Assembly: GCF_007993735.1 (NCBI RefSeq)
Contig: NZ_CP042453.1
Coordinates: forward strand, 620,001-684,000
Direction: 5' to 3'
DNA: 64,000 nucleotides
Origin: Arenimonas daejeonensis
GTDB lineage: Bacteria > Pseudomonadota > Gammaproteobacteria > Xanthomonadales > Xanthomonadaceae
Below, piece by piece: positions 19,171-28,263 of the stretch. Position 1 is the stretch's first letter. Every line of letters starts with the position of its first letter. Made by a program: the position numbers and the translations under genes. The notes below the pieces were generated by a model. The model made no database searches. It worked only from the letters and a program-made list of their open reading frames with translations, and was not told where the DNA came from.

Positions 19171-19192
19171 CTCATGGAAGAACGATCATGAG
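19171..19192 (-). promoter_or_regulatory. Inverted repeat overlapping the Shine-Dalgarno of DUF3300 copy 2
   Basis: Minus strand CTCATG, ten bases, CATGAG, running into the GAGG ribosome site eight bases before the ATG. Same arms and placement as at copy 1 (16570-16589) but with a diverged loop. Confidence 0.5.
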
Positions 19193-19217
19193 AACCGGCG
19201 GAAGCTCGTGCCGGGCC

Positions 19218-19245
19218 ACTATGCTCCCGGCCCCCGGGGCGTCAA
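19218..19245 (-). promoter_or_regulatory. Sigma-70-type promoter for DUF3300 copy 2
   Basis: Minus strand TTGACG (complement of 19240-19245), 16-base spacer, CATAGT (complement of 19218-19223). It aligns with the promoter of copy 1, and the DNA between the -10 and the hairpin (GCACGAGCT...CGCCGGTTCTCATG) is also conserved between copies. Confidence 0.6.
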
Positions 19246-19278
19246 CGAAGTGCGCGGCAGGTTTCCATGCGCCGCGGT

Positions 19279-20655
19279 TCAGGTTTCCGGAACCAGCGGC
19301 GGCGGCATCCCGGCCCGCACCAGATAGCCCTCCTCCTGGTCCGGCCGCGGGTGGCGCAGGTCCAGCGACCAGCCGTCCGCATGGCGCTGCAGCGCATAGC
19401 CCGGTGATGCCGCCGCGGCGGCGACTTCGGCTTCGGGCAGGGTCCCCGCCGTGTACGCGATCGCCGCGATCAGCAGGCGCTGCTTGGCGGCGTGGTCGAG
19501 CAGGCGTTCCCAGTAGTCGGCATACGCCGGCTGCGACATCGCGACCAGCATGCAGTTCACCACCGCGGCATAGCAGCGCAGCTGGTCCTGGTCGACCGCG
19601 GGCCGCGACAGTGGCGGCACCTCGCCGGCGGCGACCTTTGCGCGGAAATCGTCGCGGCAGGCGGGCGCGAAACCTTCCGCCATCCACAGTTGCTGCAGTT
19701 CGCCGTCGTGCAGCAGCAGGCGCTGGACCGTATTGCCCGGATGCCAGCCAGCCAGCGATTCGTCGATCTGGTCGGCCAGGGCGGCATTCATGCGGTACTC
19801 GTAACGCAGCGCGTCGCAGATCTGGAAATCATCCACGACCACCGGCACCAGCGCCGACGCGCAGTCCGGCGGCAGCACCAGGCCCGGGTTCTCGCGCTGC
19901 AGCGACAGCACCAGCCCGCCCGCACCTTCCGCCAGGGCCAGCGGCACGAGCTTGGCGACCAGGCTCGGCCCCTGGCGCGCGAAGCGGCGCGAGGTTTCGA
20001 ACAGGCGACAGGCGCGCACGGTGGCGCCGGCGACGTCGCCGTCCACCGCCTGCAGCGCCGCGGCGTTGAGCGCCAGGCGCCAGACGCGGAATCCGGGGAG
20101 CGGCGCATCGATACGCGGCGGAAACGGATCGCCGATCTGCTCGGCCGCCAGCGAACGTTCGGCCAGCACGAGGCGCTCGGCATCGGCCTGCAGCCAGGCA
20201 CGCACGCTCTCGGCATTGGCGCGCACCTGCGCCAGGCAATCGAGGTCGTGCAGGTTGCAGGAGGTGTCGGGCACGTCCACGCCCGGCCGTTCCGGATAAC
20301 GCGCCGCCGCCGGCGATTCGAACTGTCCCGTGTCGGCGAGGCCCGTCGTCAGGCTGCGGCTGTTGGCCAGCAGGCGGTCGCCCTGCCCGGCCTGCCAGGC
20401 GTCGAAGGTGGCGACTTCGGCCTGCAACGCCGCTTCCAGCCCGGCCTCGGGAATGCGGTGGTCGATGAAGGCCAGCCAGGCGTAGCCGTTGCTGCCGGTT
20501 GCCGCGGGCACGGGCTGTTCCATCAACGCGCGGGCCTCGCGCGCGGCGTCGTCCCTGGCGAAATGGCGCAGCGTCCAGACCCCCACCAGCAGGATGACGA
20601 ACAGGATCAGCAACGCGGTCAGGATCTGGCGCAGCCATTTGAACAGGGTCGACAT
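19279..20655 (-). CDS. Membrane-anchored protein of unknown function
   Basis: 458 residues, intact. A short basic N-terminus and one hydrophobic helix (LLILFVILLVGVWTL, about residues 15-29) anchor a large Ala/Leu/Asp-rich helical part. Four cysteines occur as CNLHDLDC, DCAS and ICDALR, and further on RCYAAVVNCML, possible disulfides if the domain is periplasmic. No catalytic motif and no family were recognised. It lies alone between the DUF3300 cassettes and glnA, with about 100 bases on each side, and is not obviously in an operon. Confidence 0.7.
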   Translation of the reverse strand: MSTLFKWLRQILTALLILFVILLVGVWTLRHFARDDAAREARALMEQPVPAATGSNGYAWLAFIDHRIPEAGLEAALQAEVATFDAWQAGQGDRLLANSRSLTTGLADTGQFESPAAARYPERPGVDVPDTSCNLHDLDCLAQVRANAESVRAWLQADAERLVLAERSLAAEQIGDPFPPRIDAPLPGFRVWRLALNAAALQAVDGDVAGATVRACRLFETSRRFARQGPSLVAKLVPLALAEGAGGLVLSLQRENPGLVLPPDCASALVPVVVDDFQICDALRYEYRMNAALADQIDESLAGWHPGNTVQRLLLHDGELQQLWMAEGFAPACRDDFRAKVAAGEVPPLSRPAVDQDQLRCYAAVVNCMLVAMSQPAYADYWERLLDHAAKQRLLIAAIAYTAGTLPEAEVAAAAASPGYALQRHADGWSLDLRHPRPDQEEGYLVRAGMPPPLVPET

Positions 20656-20703
20656 GCCGCGCTCCGCGTGAAGGTGCGTCCGATGCTAGCGGGGCGAAGC
20701 CGG

Positions 20704-20733
20704 AAAGAAAACGGCCCGGATTGCTCCGGGCCG
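20704..20733 (-). terminator. Rho-independent terminator of glnA
   Basis: Read on the minus strand, CGGCCCGGA, a GCAA loop and TCCGGGCCG form a perfect nine-base stem (20712-20733) followed by TTTTCTTT (20704-20711). It starts 30 bases after the glnA stop codon. Confidence 0.9.
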
Positions 20734-20762
20734 CTGTGGCATCCGACGAGATCCGGGGAGGA

Positions 20763-22172
20763 TCAGATGCCGTAGTACATCGAGTATTCCAGCGGGTGCG
20801 TGGCCGCGCGGAACTTGGTCACTTCCTGCATCTTCAGCGCGATGTAGCCGTCGATGAAGTCGTCGCTCATCACGCCGCCGGCCTTGAGGAACTCGCGGTC
20901 CTTGTCCAGCGCCTCGAGCGCCTGGTCGAGCGAGTGGCAGACGGTCGGGATGTTCTTCTCTTCCTCGGGCGGCAGGTCGTACAGGTCCTTGTCGCTCGGC
21001 GCGCCCGGGTCGATCTTGTTCTTGATGCCGTCCAGGCCGGCCATCATCAGCGCGGTGAAGGTCAGGTAACCGGTCTGCATCGGGTCCGGGAAACGCATCT
21101 CGATGCGGCGCGCCTTCGGGTTCGACACGTACGGGATGCGGCAGGAGGCCGAGCGGTTGCGGGCCGAGTAGGCCAGCATCACCGGCGCCTCGAAGCCCGG
21201 CACCAGGCGCTTGTACGAGTTGGTGGTGGAGTTGGCGAAGGCATTGATGGCGCGCGCGTGCTTGAAGATGCCGCCGATGTACCACAGCGCCATCTGCGAC
21301 AGGCCGCCGTAGCCGTCACCGCTGAACAGGTTGACGCCGCCCTTGGCCAGCGACTGGTGCACGTGCATGCCGCTGCCGTTGTCGCCGACCAGCGGCTTGG
21401 GCATGAAGGTGGCGGTCTTGCCGTTGCGGTGGGCGACGTTCTTGATGATGTACTTCATCATCAGCAGCTCGTCGGCCTTCTTCACCAGCGAATTGAACTT
21501 GGTGCCGATCTCGCACTGGCCGGCGTTGGCGACTTCGTGGTGGTGCACTTCCACTTCCTGGCCGGCGGCCATCAGCAGCTTGCACATCTCGGCGCGGATG
21601 TCGTGCAACTGGTCGGTCGGCGCGACCGGGAAATAGCCGCCCTTCAGGCCCGGGCGGTAGCCGGAGTTGCCGCCTTCGTACTTCTTCTTGCTGTTCCAGT
21701 GCGCTTCCTCGGAATCGATTTCGAAGAAGGTGTTGCCCTGCTCGTTGGCCCAGCGCACGGAGTCGAAGATGAAGAACTCGGGCTCGGGACCGAAGAAGGC
21801 CTGGTCGGCGATGCCGGACGCCTTCAGGTAAGCCTCGGCGCGCTTGGCGACGCCGCGCGGGCAGCGCGAATAACCCTGCATGGTGGCCGGGTCGAGCACG
21901 TCGCAGGTCAGGATCAGGGTCGGGTCGGCGGTGAACGGGTCGAGCACGGCGGTGTCGGCGTCCGGCAGCAGGACCATGTCGGACTCGTTGATGCCCTTCC
22001 AGCCCGAGATCGACGAGCCGTCGAACATCTTGCCGTCCTCGAACAGCGCCGGCTCGATGATCGAAACCGGGAAGGTGACGTGGTGCTGCACGCCGCGCAC
22101 GTCGGCGAAGCGCAGGTCCACGAACTCGACACCGTGGTCCTTGATGAGTTTTTCGATATGGGCGTGGGACAT
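20763..22172 (-). CDS. glnA: Glutamine synthetase type I
   Basis: 469 residues, intact, the standard length of dodecameric bacterial GSI. It makes glutamine from glutamate, ammonium and ATP. Visible signatures: [18 protein letters not shown] (N-terminal), [12 protein letters not shown] (metal-ligand glutamates), [11 protein letters not shown], and the adenylylation-site tyrosine in [15 protein letters not shown] near residue 398, so activity should be tuned by GlnE-type adenylylation. Upstream lie a textbook sigma-54 promoter (22211-22226) and an NtrC box (22320-22336). The gene is monocistronic, ending in a strong terminator; glnK and amtB are not nearby. Confidence 0.98.
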   Translation of the reverse strand: MSHAHIEKLIKDHGVEFVDLRFADVRGVQHHVTFPVSIIEPALFEDGKMFDGSSISGWKGINESDMVLLPDADTAVLDPFTADPTLILTCDVLDPATMQGYSRCPRGVAKRAEAYLKASGIADQAFFGPEPEFFIFDSVRWANEQGNTFFEIDSEEAHWNSKKKYEGGNSGYRPGLKGGYFPVAPTDQLHDIRAEMCKLLMAAGQEVEVHHHEVANAGQCEIGTKFNSLVKKADELLMMKYIIKNVAHRNGKTATFMPKPLVGDNGSGMHVHQSLAKGGVNLFSGDGYGGLSQMALWYIGGIFKHARAINAFANSTTNSYKRLVPGFEAPVMLAYSARNRSASCRIPYVSNPKARRIEMRFPDPMQTGYLTFTALMMAGLDGIKNKIDPGAPSDKDLYDLPPEEEKNIPTVCHSLDQALEALDKDREFLKAGGVMSDDFIDGYIALKMQEVTKFRAATHPLEYSMYYGI

Positions 22173-22210
22173 GCGGGCAGCTCCGGCGGATGGATGGGAT
22201 GCTCTTACAT

Positions 22211-22226
22211 AGCAAAGGGCGTGCCA
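22211..22226 (-). promoter_or_regulatory. Sigma-54 (-24/-12) promoter of glnA
   Basis: On the minus strand the sequence TGGCACGCCCTTTGCT matches the consensus TGGCAC-N5-TTGCW at every fixed position. Transcription would start about 12 bases downstream near 22200, leaving a leader of about 28 bases before the glnA ATG at 22172. Confidence 0.9.
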
Positions 22227-22319
22227 GCCCGCGAACCCTCATAACTCATTGATTTTGATCGTCGATCCGCTGATAACACACCCTCGTATCCCTGATCGGG
22301 GGACAAACAATCCACAGAT

Positions 22320-22336
22320 TTCACCTTTCTGGTGCA
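22320..22336. promoter_or_regulatory. NtrC enhancer box upstream of glnA
   Basis: TTCACC-N5-GGTGCA on the plus strand (TGCACC-N5-GGTGAA on the minus) differs by one base from the palindromic consensus TGCACC-N5-GGTGCA. Its centre is about 130 bases upstream of the expected glnA start, the distance normal for an NtrC enhancer. It also lies 57 bases ahead of the divergent uppP. Confidence 0.8.
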
Positions 22337-22392
22337 ATGCCCCGTCCCGGCACTGACGTATGCTTGCCGCTTTCCGCCCGCCGCCACCGCCC

Positions 22393-23186
22393 GTGAACGA
22401 CCTGCTTTCCGCACTGCTGCTCGGCATCATCGAAGGCCTGACCGAGTTCCTGCCGATCTCCAGCACCGGTCACCTGCTGATCGCCCAGCACTGGCTGGGC
22501 GCACGCTCGGACCTGTTCAACATCGCCATCCAGGCCGGCGCCATCCTCGCCATCACCTGGTCTACCGGCAGCGGATCTGGTCGCTGGCCACCGGCCTGGG
22601 CCAGGCCGAACAGCGCGACTACGCGCTCAAGATCGCCGCCGCCTTCGCCGTGACCGCAGTGGTCGGCCTGCCGATGCGGCTGCTGGGCTGGGAACTGCCG
22701 GAAACGGTGGCGCCGGTCGCCTGGGCGCTGATCATCGGCGGCGTGTGGATGCTGGCGGCGGAACGTTTCGCCGAATCGCGGCCGGATTCGGTGGCGATCA
22801 CCTGGACCATCGTCATCGCCGTGGGCCTGGCCCAGGTGCTGGCCGGCGTGTTCCCCGGCACCTCGCGCTCGGCCGCGGCGATCTTCATCGCCATGCTGCT
22901 GGGCCTGACCCGCAAGCCGGCGGCGGCCGAATTCGTGTTCCTGGTCGGCATCCCGACCATGTTCGCGGCCAGCGGCTACGCGTTGCTGGAAACCGTTTCC
23001 GAGGGCCGGGCCGGCGACGAAGACTGGACCGGCCTGGCGGTCGCCTTCGCGGCCGCCACGATTACCGGTTTCGCCACCGTGCGCTGGCTGCTGGGTTACA
23101 TCGCCACGCACCGCTTCGCGCCCTTCGCCTGGTACCGCATCGGCCTGGGCGCGGCCCTGCTGCTCGGCCTGCCGGCCGGCAGCTGA
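22393..23186 (+). CDS. uppP: Undecaprenyl-diphosphatase UppP/BacA (one frame break)
   Basis: Integral membrane phosphatase that recycles undecaprenyl pyrophosphate for peptidoglycan synthesis. The two family signatures are present: [15 protein letters not shown] near the N-terminus (catalytic Glu and Ser) and [13 protein letters not shown] in the second half. About eight hydrophobic segments follow the usual order. GTG at 22393 gives [11 protein letters not shown], the family's normal beginning; an in-frame ATG 11 codons upstream would add a Pro-rich leader. The frame breaks near 22560 at a CCTGG site; one G restores [13 protein letters not shown]. Full length about 265 residues. It ends six bases from the convergent TPR gene. 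Confidence 0.92.
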
Positions 23187-23192
23187 AGCACC

Positions 23193-25210
23193 TCAGTCCG
23201 CGGAATAACCCAGGCGCTCGGCCACCGGCGCCAGGCGCGCGAACTCGGCCGCGAAGGACTCGCGGTACTTGCGCCAATGACCGGGCGAAAAACGCAGCGT
23301 GCCGGTGCTGACCGCCGACAGCGGCTGCGCCAGGCCAAGGGCCTGTTCCAGCGCCGCACCGGCGGCACCGGCGTCCCGGTCCATGTGCACCAGCGTGACC
23401 TGGTCCGGCGCGGCGTCGCGGTGCGCGGCCAGGGCTTCCAGCCCCTGGGCCAGCCACTCGGCCGAACGATCGGTCGCGGCCGGGAAGATGTAGTCCTGGG
23501 TGCTGCCCTGGACCATCCAGCTCAGGAACACGTCGCGCGGATCGGCGACTACGGCCACCAGGCGCGCACCGCGCAACGCGGCCAGGGTGTAGCCGTCGAT
23601 CTGCGGAATCCAGTCCACCACGGTCGCCGGGTCCAGGCCGCGTTTTTCAAGGGCGGCGCGCCATTTGTTGGCATCACCGGCCTCGGGGTGGCCGGCTGCA
23701 CGCCGGGCCAGGCCGAACCCGTCGCCACGCACCATCTGGCCGATGCGGTCGAGCTGCAGGCGCGCGCCGAGCTGGCGTTGCAGCACCGGCAGCAGGCTGT
23801 CCAGTCGCAGGCCGGCCGGCGACCAGAGCAGGGCGCCGCCGCCGGTGTCGCCGGCGGGCGCGGCGTCGGCCGGCTGCGGCTGCGGCAGCGGGAAGGCCGA
23901 AACGATGCCGCGCACCATCTCGCGCCAGCAGGCGGCCGCGGCCGGGTGGCGCCCCATCTGGTCCAGCGCCAGTCCCTGCCAGACGTAGGCCAGGCGCTGT
24001 TCCTTCGGCGTGCGTGCCAGCGGCGCCATCGCCCGGGCCTGGGCCAGCGTCGCTTCCGGATCGGCGGTGAAGCCGATGCGCAGTTTCACCAGGCGGCTGC
24101 CGAACCGGTTCGGATCGCGGGCCAGGGCCTGGTCGGCAAATGCGGCGGCCTGGGCGGTGTTGCCGGTGACTTCGTGATATTCGGCCAGGTACTCCAGGCA
24201 AGCCGCACTGTCGGGCACGGCGGCGTTCCAGCGCTGCAGCAGCGCCAGCGGCTCTTCCTGCCGCACGCCCGAAAGCCAGAGGCGGGCGGTCCACAGGCGG
24301 TCCTTGCCCGGCGCCAGCGACAGCGCCGCCTCGATGCGGGCCAGGGCCTCGTCGTTGCGGCGACGCTGCACCAGCAGCGGCAGTGCGGACTCGAGCACGC
24401 GGGCCACGGTCGGCTGCGCGTCGAGCAGGGACAGCATGTCCGCCAGGGCCTCGTCGTCCTTGCCCTGCGCCTGGCGCAGGTGGGCGCGCATGGCGCGGGC
24501 GAAGATGTCGTCCGGATGCAGCGCCAGCAGCCGGTCAAGCGCCACCATCGCCTCATCGTGCTTGCCCTGGTGGCGGCAGGTTTCGGCCAGCGCGCGCAGC
24601 GCGCCCGGGTTTTCGGGTTCCAGCGCCAGGGCGTTGTTGAAGGCCTGTTCGGCGAACGGCCAGAGGCCGCGGCCGACATAGGCCATGCCGAGCGCGTGCT
24701 GCGCGCCGGCCAGTTCAGGGTTCGCCTGCGCGGCGGCGGTGAAGGCCTTGATGGCGCGCTCGGCGTCGCCGCCGACCTGGGCCACGTAGCCTTCGGCCAG
24801 CAGCACCTGCGGGTGCTCGGCGTCCACGCGCTGGGCCAGGCGCAGCTGGCGCGTGGCTTCCTCCAGATCGCCTGGGCCAGGGCCAGGTGCACCGGGGTGA
24901 CGTAGGCCGGCAGCTGGTTCGGGTCGGTGGCCAGGGTCTGCTTCAGGCCCCGGGTGCCGGCGTCGACATCGCCTTCGGACAGGGCTAGCGAAGCCAGGCT
25001 GAACTGGTAGGGCGCGTGGTCGGGCGCCAGCTCGACAGCCCGCTCGAAGGCGGCGCGGGCGGTGGCGGCGTCGCCGGCACGCTTGGCGCTCAGGCCCAGC
25101 AGGTGCTGGGCGTCGGCATTTTCGGGGTCGGCGGCCACGGCGGTGCGGGCGGCGGCGAGGGCGGCGGCGGTGTCGCCGCGGCGCAGCGCCTCGGTGATGT
25201 CGGCAAGCAT
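23193..25210 (-). CDS. TPR-repeat protein with C-terminal sulfotransferase-like domain (one frame break)
   Basis: About 672 residues. The first 400 or so are tetratricopeptide repeats (for example AQHLLGLSAKRAGDAATARAAFERAVELAP; and GALRALAETCRHQGKHDEAM), forming a helical protein-binding scaffold. The last 230 residues look like a degenerate sulfotransferase domain: KWRAALEKRG, TLAALRGARLVAVVADPRDVF, FLSWMVQGS, corresponding to the 3'-phosphate-binding segment of PAPS enzymes, and HWRKYRESFA near the end. I did not see the N-terminal 5'-phosphosulfate loop, so catalytic activity is uncertain. A break near 24868 (CCAGG) interrupts the third repeat. Starts at ATG 25210, 11 bases after the downstream-facing YheT gene's stop on the same strand... 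the two are adjacent and likely co-transcribed. Confidence 0.75.
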
Positions 25211-25220
25211 GGGGAGGTCT

Positions 25221-26249
25221 TCAGGCTGGAGCGGAAAGCGGCATTGTAGCCCGGTCGGCGGCCACGGCCGCGGCTTCTACCCGGGCCGCGACCCAGCGTT
25301 CGGCGTAACCGCGCAGGTCGGCGCCTTCCAGGAAACCGCAGTGGCCGCCGAAGTCGGCGATCTCCAGGGTCGAGTGCGCCGGCAGGCTCAGCCGGGGAAA
25401 ACCTTCGGCCGGGATGACCGGGTCGTCGGCCGAGGCCAGCACGTTCACCGGTACCTGCAGGCCGGCCAGGCGGTCGCCGGCGACGCTGTAGCCGTCGAAG
25501 TATTCCTCGATGCCGGCCATCGTCGTGTGCCGCTGCACCATCCAGCGCGTCAGCCCGCGCATGTCCAGCGCCAGCACCCGGTCGTCGAAGTCGTGGTGTT
25601 CGGGGAACAGCGCGCGCTTGCGCTGCAGCGAGCGCCGCCACTTCTTCATGAAGTACCAGTGGTAGAACGGCAGCCCGCGCTCGAGCGCGTGCAGCACGCC
25701 CGACGGATCGATGGCCGGACACACCGCCACCGCATGCAGCAGCGGCACGCCGGCGCCGGGCGCGGCCAGCGCCAGCCGCAGTGCGAAGTTGCCGCCCAGC
25801 GAATAGCCCGCGGCCAGCATCGGTCGCGCCGGGAAACGGCGCGAGACTTCGGCCGCCGCCTGCACCACTTCGGCCAGGCGGCAGGAGTGGAACAGGTCCT
25901 TGTTCAAGTGGTGGGTGTCGCCGTGGTCGCGGAAGTTGAGCCGGAACACCTCGAAGCCGCGCGCCAGCAGCTGCGCCGCAGTGTGGCGCATGTAGCCCGA
26001 CTCGCTGCTGCCCTCCCAGCCGTGCAGCAGCAGCACCAGGCCGCGCGGCGTGGCGCCGGGCACGGCGGTGTGGAAGCCCTGCAGGCGCACGTCGCCTTCC
26101 ACTTCGATGATGTGTTCGGTGGTCAGCGCGCCCAGGCGTTCCAGCGCGCGCAGGCCGCTGGCCCGGCGCAGCGGCATCGAGCTGAGCACCGACTGCAGGT
26201 GCGCGTTGCGCAACCAGCGCGGTGGACGGTAGTCGGTGGCGCGGATCAT
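25221..26249 (-). CDS. YheT-type alpha/beta hydrolase
   Basis: 342 residues, intact. It opens with YRPPRWLRNAHLQSVLSSM, the N-terminal signature of YheT/ABHD1-3-like hydrolases, then LLLHGWEGSSESGYMRHTAA (oxyanion region), NFRDHGDTHHLN, nucleophile elbow AGYSLGGNFAL, acid in SADDPVIP and histidine in FGGHCGFLEG. These enzymes are putative carboxylesterases or lipid hydrolases; the substrate is unknown. The ATG at 26249 is eight bases from the stop of the upstream acyltransferase gene, so the two are probably co-transcribed, which fits a shared role in lipid metabolism. Confidence 0.88.
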   Translation of the reverse strand: MIRATDYRPPRWLRNAHLQSVLSSMPLRRASGLRALERLGALTTEHIIEVEGDVRLQGFHTAVPGATPRGLVLLLHGWEGSSESGYMRHTAAQLLARGFEVFRLNFRDHGDTHHLNKDLFHSCRLAEVVQAAAEVSRRFPARPMLAAGYSLGGNFALRLALAAPGAGVPLLHAVAVCPAIDPSGVLHALERGLPFYHWYFMKKWRRSLQRKRALFPEHHDFDDRVLALDMRGLTRWMVQRHTTMAGIEEYFDGYSVAGDRLAGLQVPVNVLASADDPVIPAEGFPRLSLPAHSTLEIADFGGHCGFLEGADLRGYAERWVAARVEAAAVAADRATMPLSAPA

Positions 26250-26256
26250 GGCGCGC

Positions 26257-27057
26257 TCAGCCCGCCATCGCCGCGACGATGCGCTCGCGGCAGGTTTCGG
26301 CCATGCGCCGGCGGCCGTCCTCGGCGGCGGCGACCGGTTCCAGGAAATGCACTTCGGCCACGCGCCCCGGTTCGCCCAGCAGGCGCACGAAGTTGGCGAA
26401 GAAACTTTCCTTCTCGCCGAAGGCCACGATGGTCTGCGCATTGCCACGCGCGCCGTACTTCAACGCCACCGGCTGCGCCGGCACGTTCGCCAGCACGGCC
26501 GGCTGGAAGATGCGTGCGTGGAAGGTGCCGATGGCGTCGCCGCGGGTGGTCTTGCCCTCGGGGAAGACGCCGACGGCCAGGCCCTGCTCAAGCCGCTGCA
26601 CCATCTGGTGCATCACGCCGTGCAGCGAATCGTTGCTGCCGCGATGGTGGTAGATGGTGCCGCCGCGGCTGGCCAGCCAGCCCACCAGCGGCCAGCGCGC
26701 GATCTCGGCCTTGGCCACGAAACCCATCATGCGCTGGCTGTGCATCAGCTCGATGTCGATCCAGCTGACATGGTTGGCGACGAACAGTGCGCCACCCGGC
26801 AGCGGCGTGCCGTAACGGCGCAGCCGGAAGCCGAAGATGCGCATCAGCGTGCCCGACCACAGGCGCACCGCCAGGTGGTCCAGGCGTTCGCCGCGCAGCT
26901 CCATGCGCGCCGTGATCGGGTTGATCATCAGCAGGGTCAGCGGCAGGCCCAGCAGCAGGTGCAGGCTCAGCAGCGGCAGACGCCAGAGGTAGCGCAGCGG
27001 GCGGCGCCAGTCGGTGGACCGGCGGCCCGTTTCAGTGAATGCGGACATTGCCGGCAT
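26257..27057 (-). CDS. 1-acyl-glycerol-3-phosphate acyltransferase-like (PlsC family)
   Basis: 266 residues. An N-terminal membrane helix (LPLLSLHLLLGLPLTLLMIN) precedes the acyltransferase core with block I NHVSWID (the HxxxxD catalytic motif, read here as H-V-S-W-I-D), block II region RRYGTPLP...FVAKAEIARWP, and block III VGVFPEGKTTRGD. It should acylate a lysophospholipid or related acceptor at the inner membrane. Two in-frame starts lie three codons apart. It sits directly before the YheT hydrolase gene on the same strand. Confidence 0.88.
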   Translation of the reverse strand: MPAMSAFTETGRRSTDWRRPLRYLWRLPLLSLHLLLGLPLTLLMINPITARMELRGERLDHLAVRLWSGTLMRIFGFRLRRYGTPLPGGALFVANHVSWIDIELMHSQRMMGFVAKAEIARWPLVGWLASRGGTIYHHRGSNDSLHGVMHQMVQRLEQGLAVGVFPEGKTTRGDAIGTFHARIFQPAVLANVPAQPVALKYGARGNAQTIVAFGEKESFFANFVRLLGEPGRVAEVHFLEPVAAAEDGRRRMAETCRERIVAAMAG

Positions 27058-27118
27058 TGTGCCGCAGGCGGGACCGAGTAATCACCCGACGGGGAGTACG
27101 CGTGATTGCCGGCCCGGG

Positions 27119-27547
27119 TCAGCGGCCGACGACCGCGGCGGTCATGCGCGAGATGCAGGTCAGGCGACCCTTCTCGTCCTCGATCCGGACTTCCCAGACC
27201 TGGGTGGCGCGGCCGATGTGGATCGGCCGGGCGGTACCGGTGACCACGCCCTCGGTGACGGCACGCAGGTGGTTGGCGTTGATCTCGATGCCGGCGGCCT
27301 GCTGGTTGCTGTCCGGGTCCAGGCACAGGTAGCCGGCGAAGCTGGCCAGGGTTTCCGCCAGCACCACCGACGATCCGCCATGCAGCAGCCCGAAGGGCTG
27401 TTTGGTGCGGGCATCGACCGGCATGGTCCCGCGCAGGAAGTCGGGGCCCTGTTCGGTGATCTGGATGCCCAGGCTCTCCCCCGCCGTGCCCTTGAGCATG
27501 CGGGAGATGGTGGCCGGATCGATGCGCTGGCGGAACGGGCCTTCCAT
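27119..27547 (-). CDS. Hotdog-fold thioesterase, PaaI/YdiI-like
   Basis: 142 residues, the normal size of a single hotdog domain. The segment RTKQPFGLLHGGSSVVLAET holds the HGG motif on the central helix start and the catalytic-type Glu in ETLASF. GIEINANHLRAVTEGVVTG and GRATQVWEVRIEDEKGRLTC complete the fold. This arrangement is that of YdiI/MenI and PaaI acyl-CoA thioesterases, which hydrolyse aryl- or hydroxyaryl-CoA; the real substrate is unknown, and menaquinone genes are not nearby. ATG at 27547. The DUF1232 gene ends 11 bases upstream on the same strand. Confidence 0.88.
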   Translation of the reverse strand: MEGPFRQRIDPATISRMLKGTAGESLGIQITEQGPDFLRGTMPVDARTKQPFGLLHGGSSVVLAETLASFAGYLCLDPDSNQQAAGIEINANHLRAVTEGVVTGTARPIHIGRATQVWEVRIEDEKGRLTCISRMTAAVVGR

Positions 27548-27558
27548 CAAACGAAGGC

Positions 27559-28164
27559 TCAGCGGACGCGCATCAGGCCCGGGCGGTAGGTGGTGTAGCT
27601 CTTGCGGGCATAACCCGAGCTGCCGCCGTAGCCGGTGCCGGTGTCGCGGTTGCGGCGACGGTGCATGCGGTCCACGAGTTCGTCGCGGCGGGCTTCCAGC
27701 CAGTCGGCGCGGCCGACCTTGGCCGGGTCCTGGCCGCGGCGGTCGGCTTCGCCCTGGCGGTATTCGCAGAACTCGTCGTAGGCCTCGATCTCGTGGTGCA
27801 GTTCCTTCACGCACATCTCGATGGCGATGGCGTCGTCGAAATAACCCAGCACCGGCACGCTGTCCGGGATCACGTCCTTCGGGTCGGCGAAGTAGACCAG
27901 GGCCGACAGCACGCGCTGCTTGTCTTCGTCCGGCAGGCGCCAGCCGTCGTCGTTCATCATCGCGATCAGGGCGTCCAGCCGGTCCAGGCGCTGGGCGATG
28001 AAGTCCGGCACCTCGACCTTGTTGGCTTCGATCAGCAGCGAGGAAGCGGCGGCGATGATCTCGTCGGCGCTCTTGTGGGCGACGGCCGCGCGGGCCGCGT
28101 TCATGGCCTGGGTGAAGTGCTCGAGGTCGCGGTCGGAGAGTTCGAAGCTGATCGAAAGAGGCAT
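27559..28164 (-). CDS. DUF1232 (YkvA-like) protein
   Basis: 201 residues. The DUF1232 signature is LVYFADPKDVIPDSVPVLGY then FDDAIAIE (about residues 89-116), which in YkvA-like proteins forms a short amphipathic region of unknown function. An N-terminal helical part (DLEHFTQAMNAARAAVAHKS) and a basic C-terminal tail (RMHRRRNRDTG, YGGSSGYARKSYTTYRPG) flank it. There is no signal peptide. It is followed closely by the hotdog thioesterase gene. Function unknown. Confidence 0.8.
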   Translation of the reverse strand: MPLSISFELSDRDLEHFTQAMNAARAAVAHKSADEIIAAASSLLIEANKVEVPDFIAQRLDRLDALIAMMNDDGWRLPDEDKQRVLSALVYFADPKDVIPDSVPVLGYFDDAIAIEMCVKELHHEIEAYDEFCEYRQGEADRRGQDPAKVGRADWLEARRDELVDRMHRRRNRDTGTGYGGSSGYARKSYTTYRPGLMRVR

Positions 28165-28263
28165 GCGGGCGTGTCCGGCGGGGTGTTTGCGGGAGACAGG
28201 CAGCCTAGGCCCGCCGGGCAAGGACGTCAATCGAAGGCGGCCCGCGACGGACCCCGGACCGGC

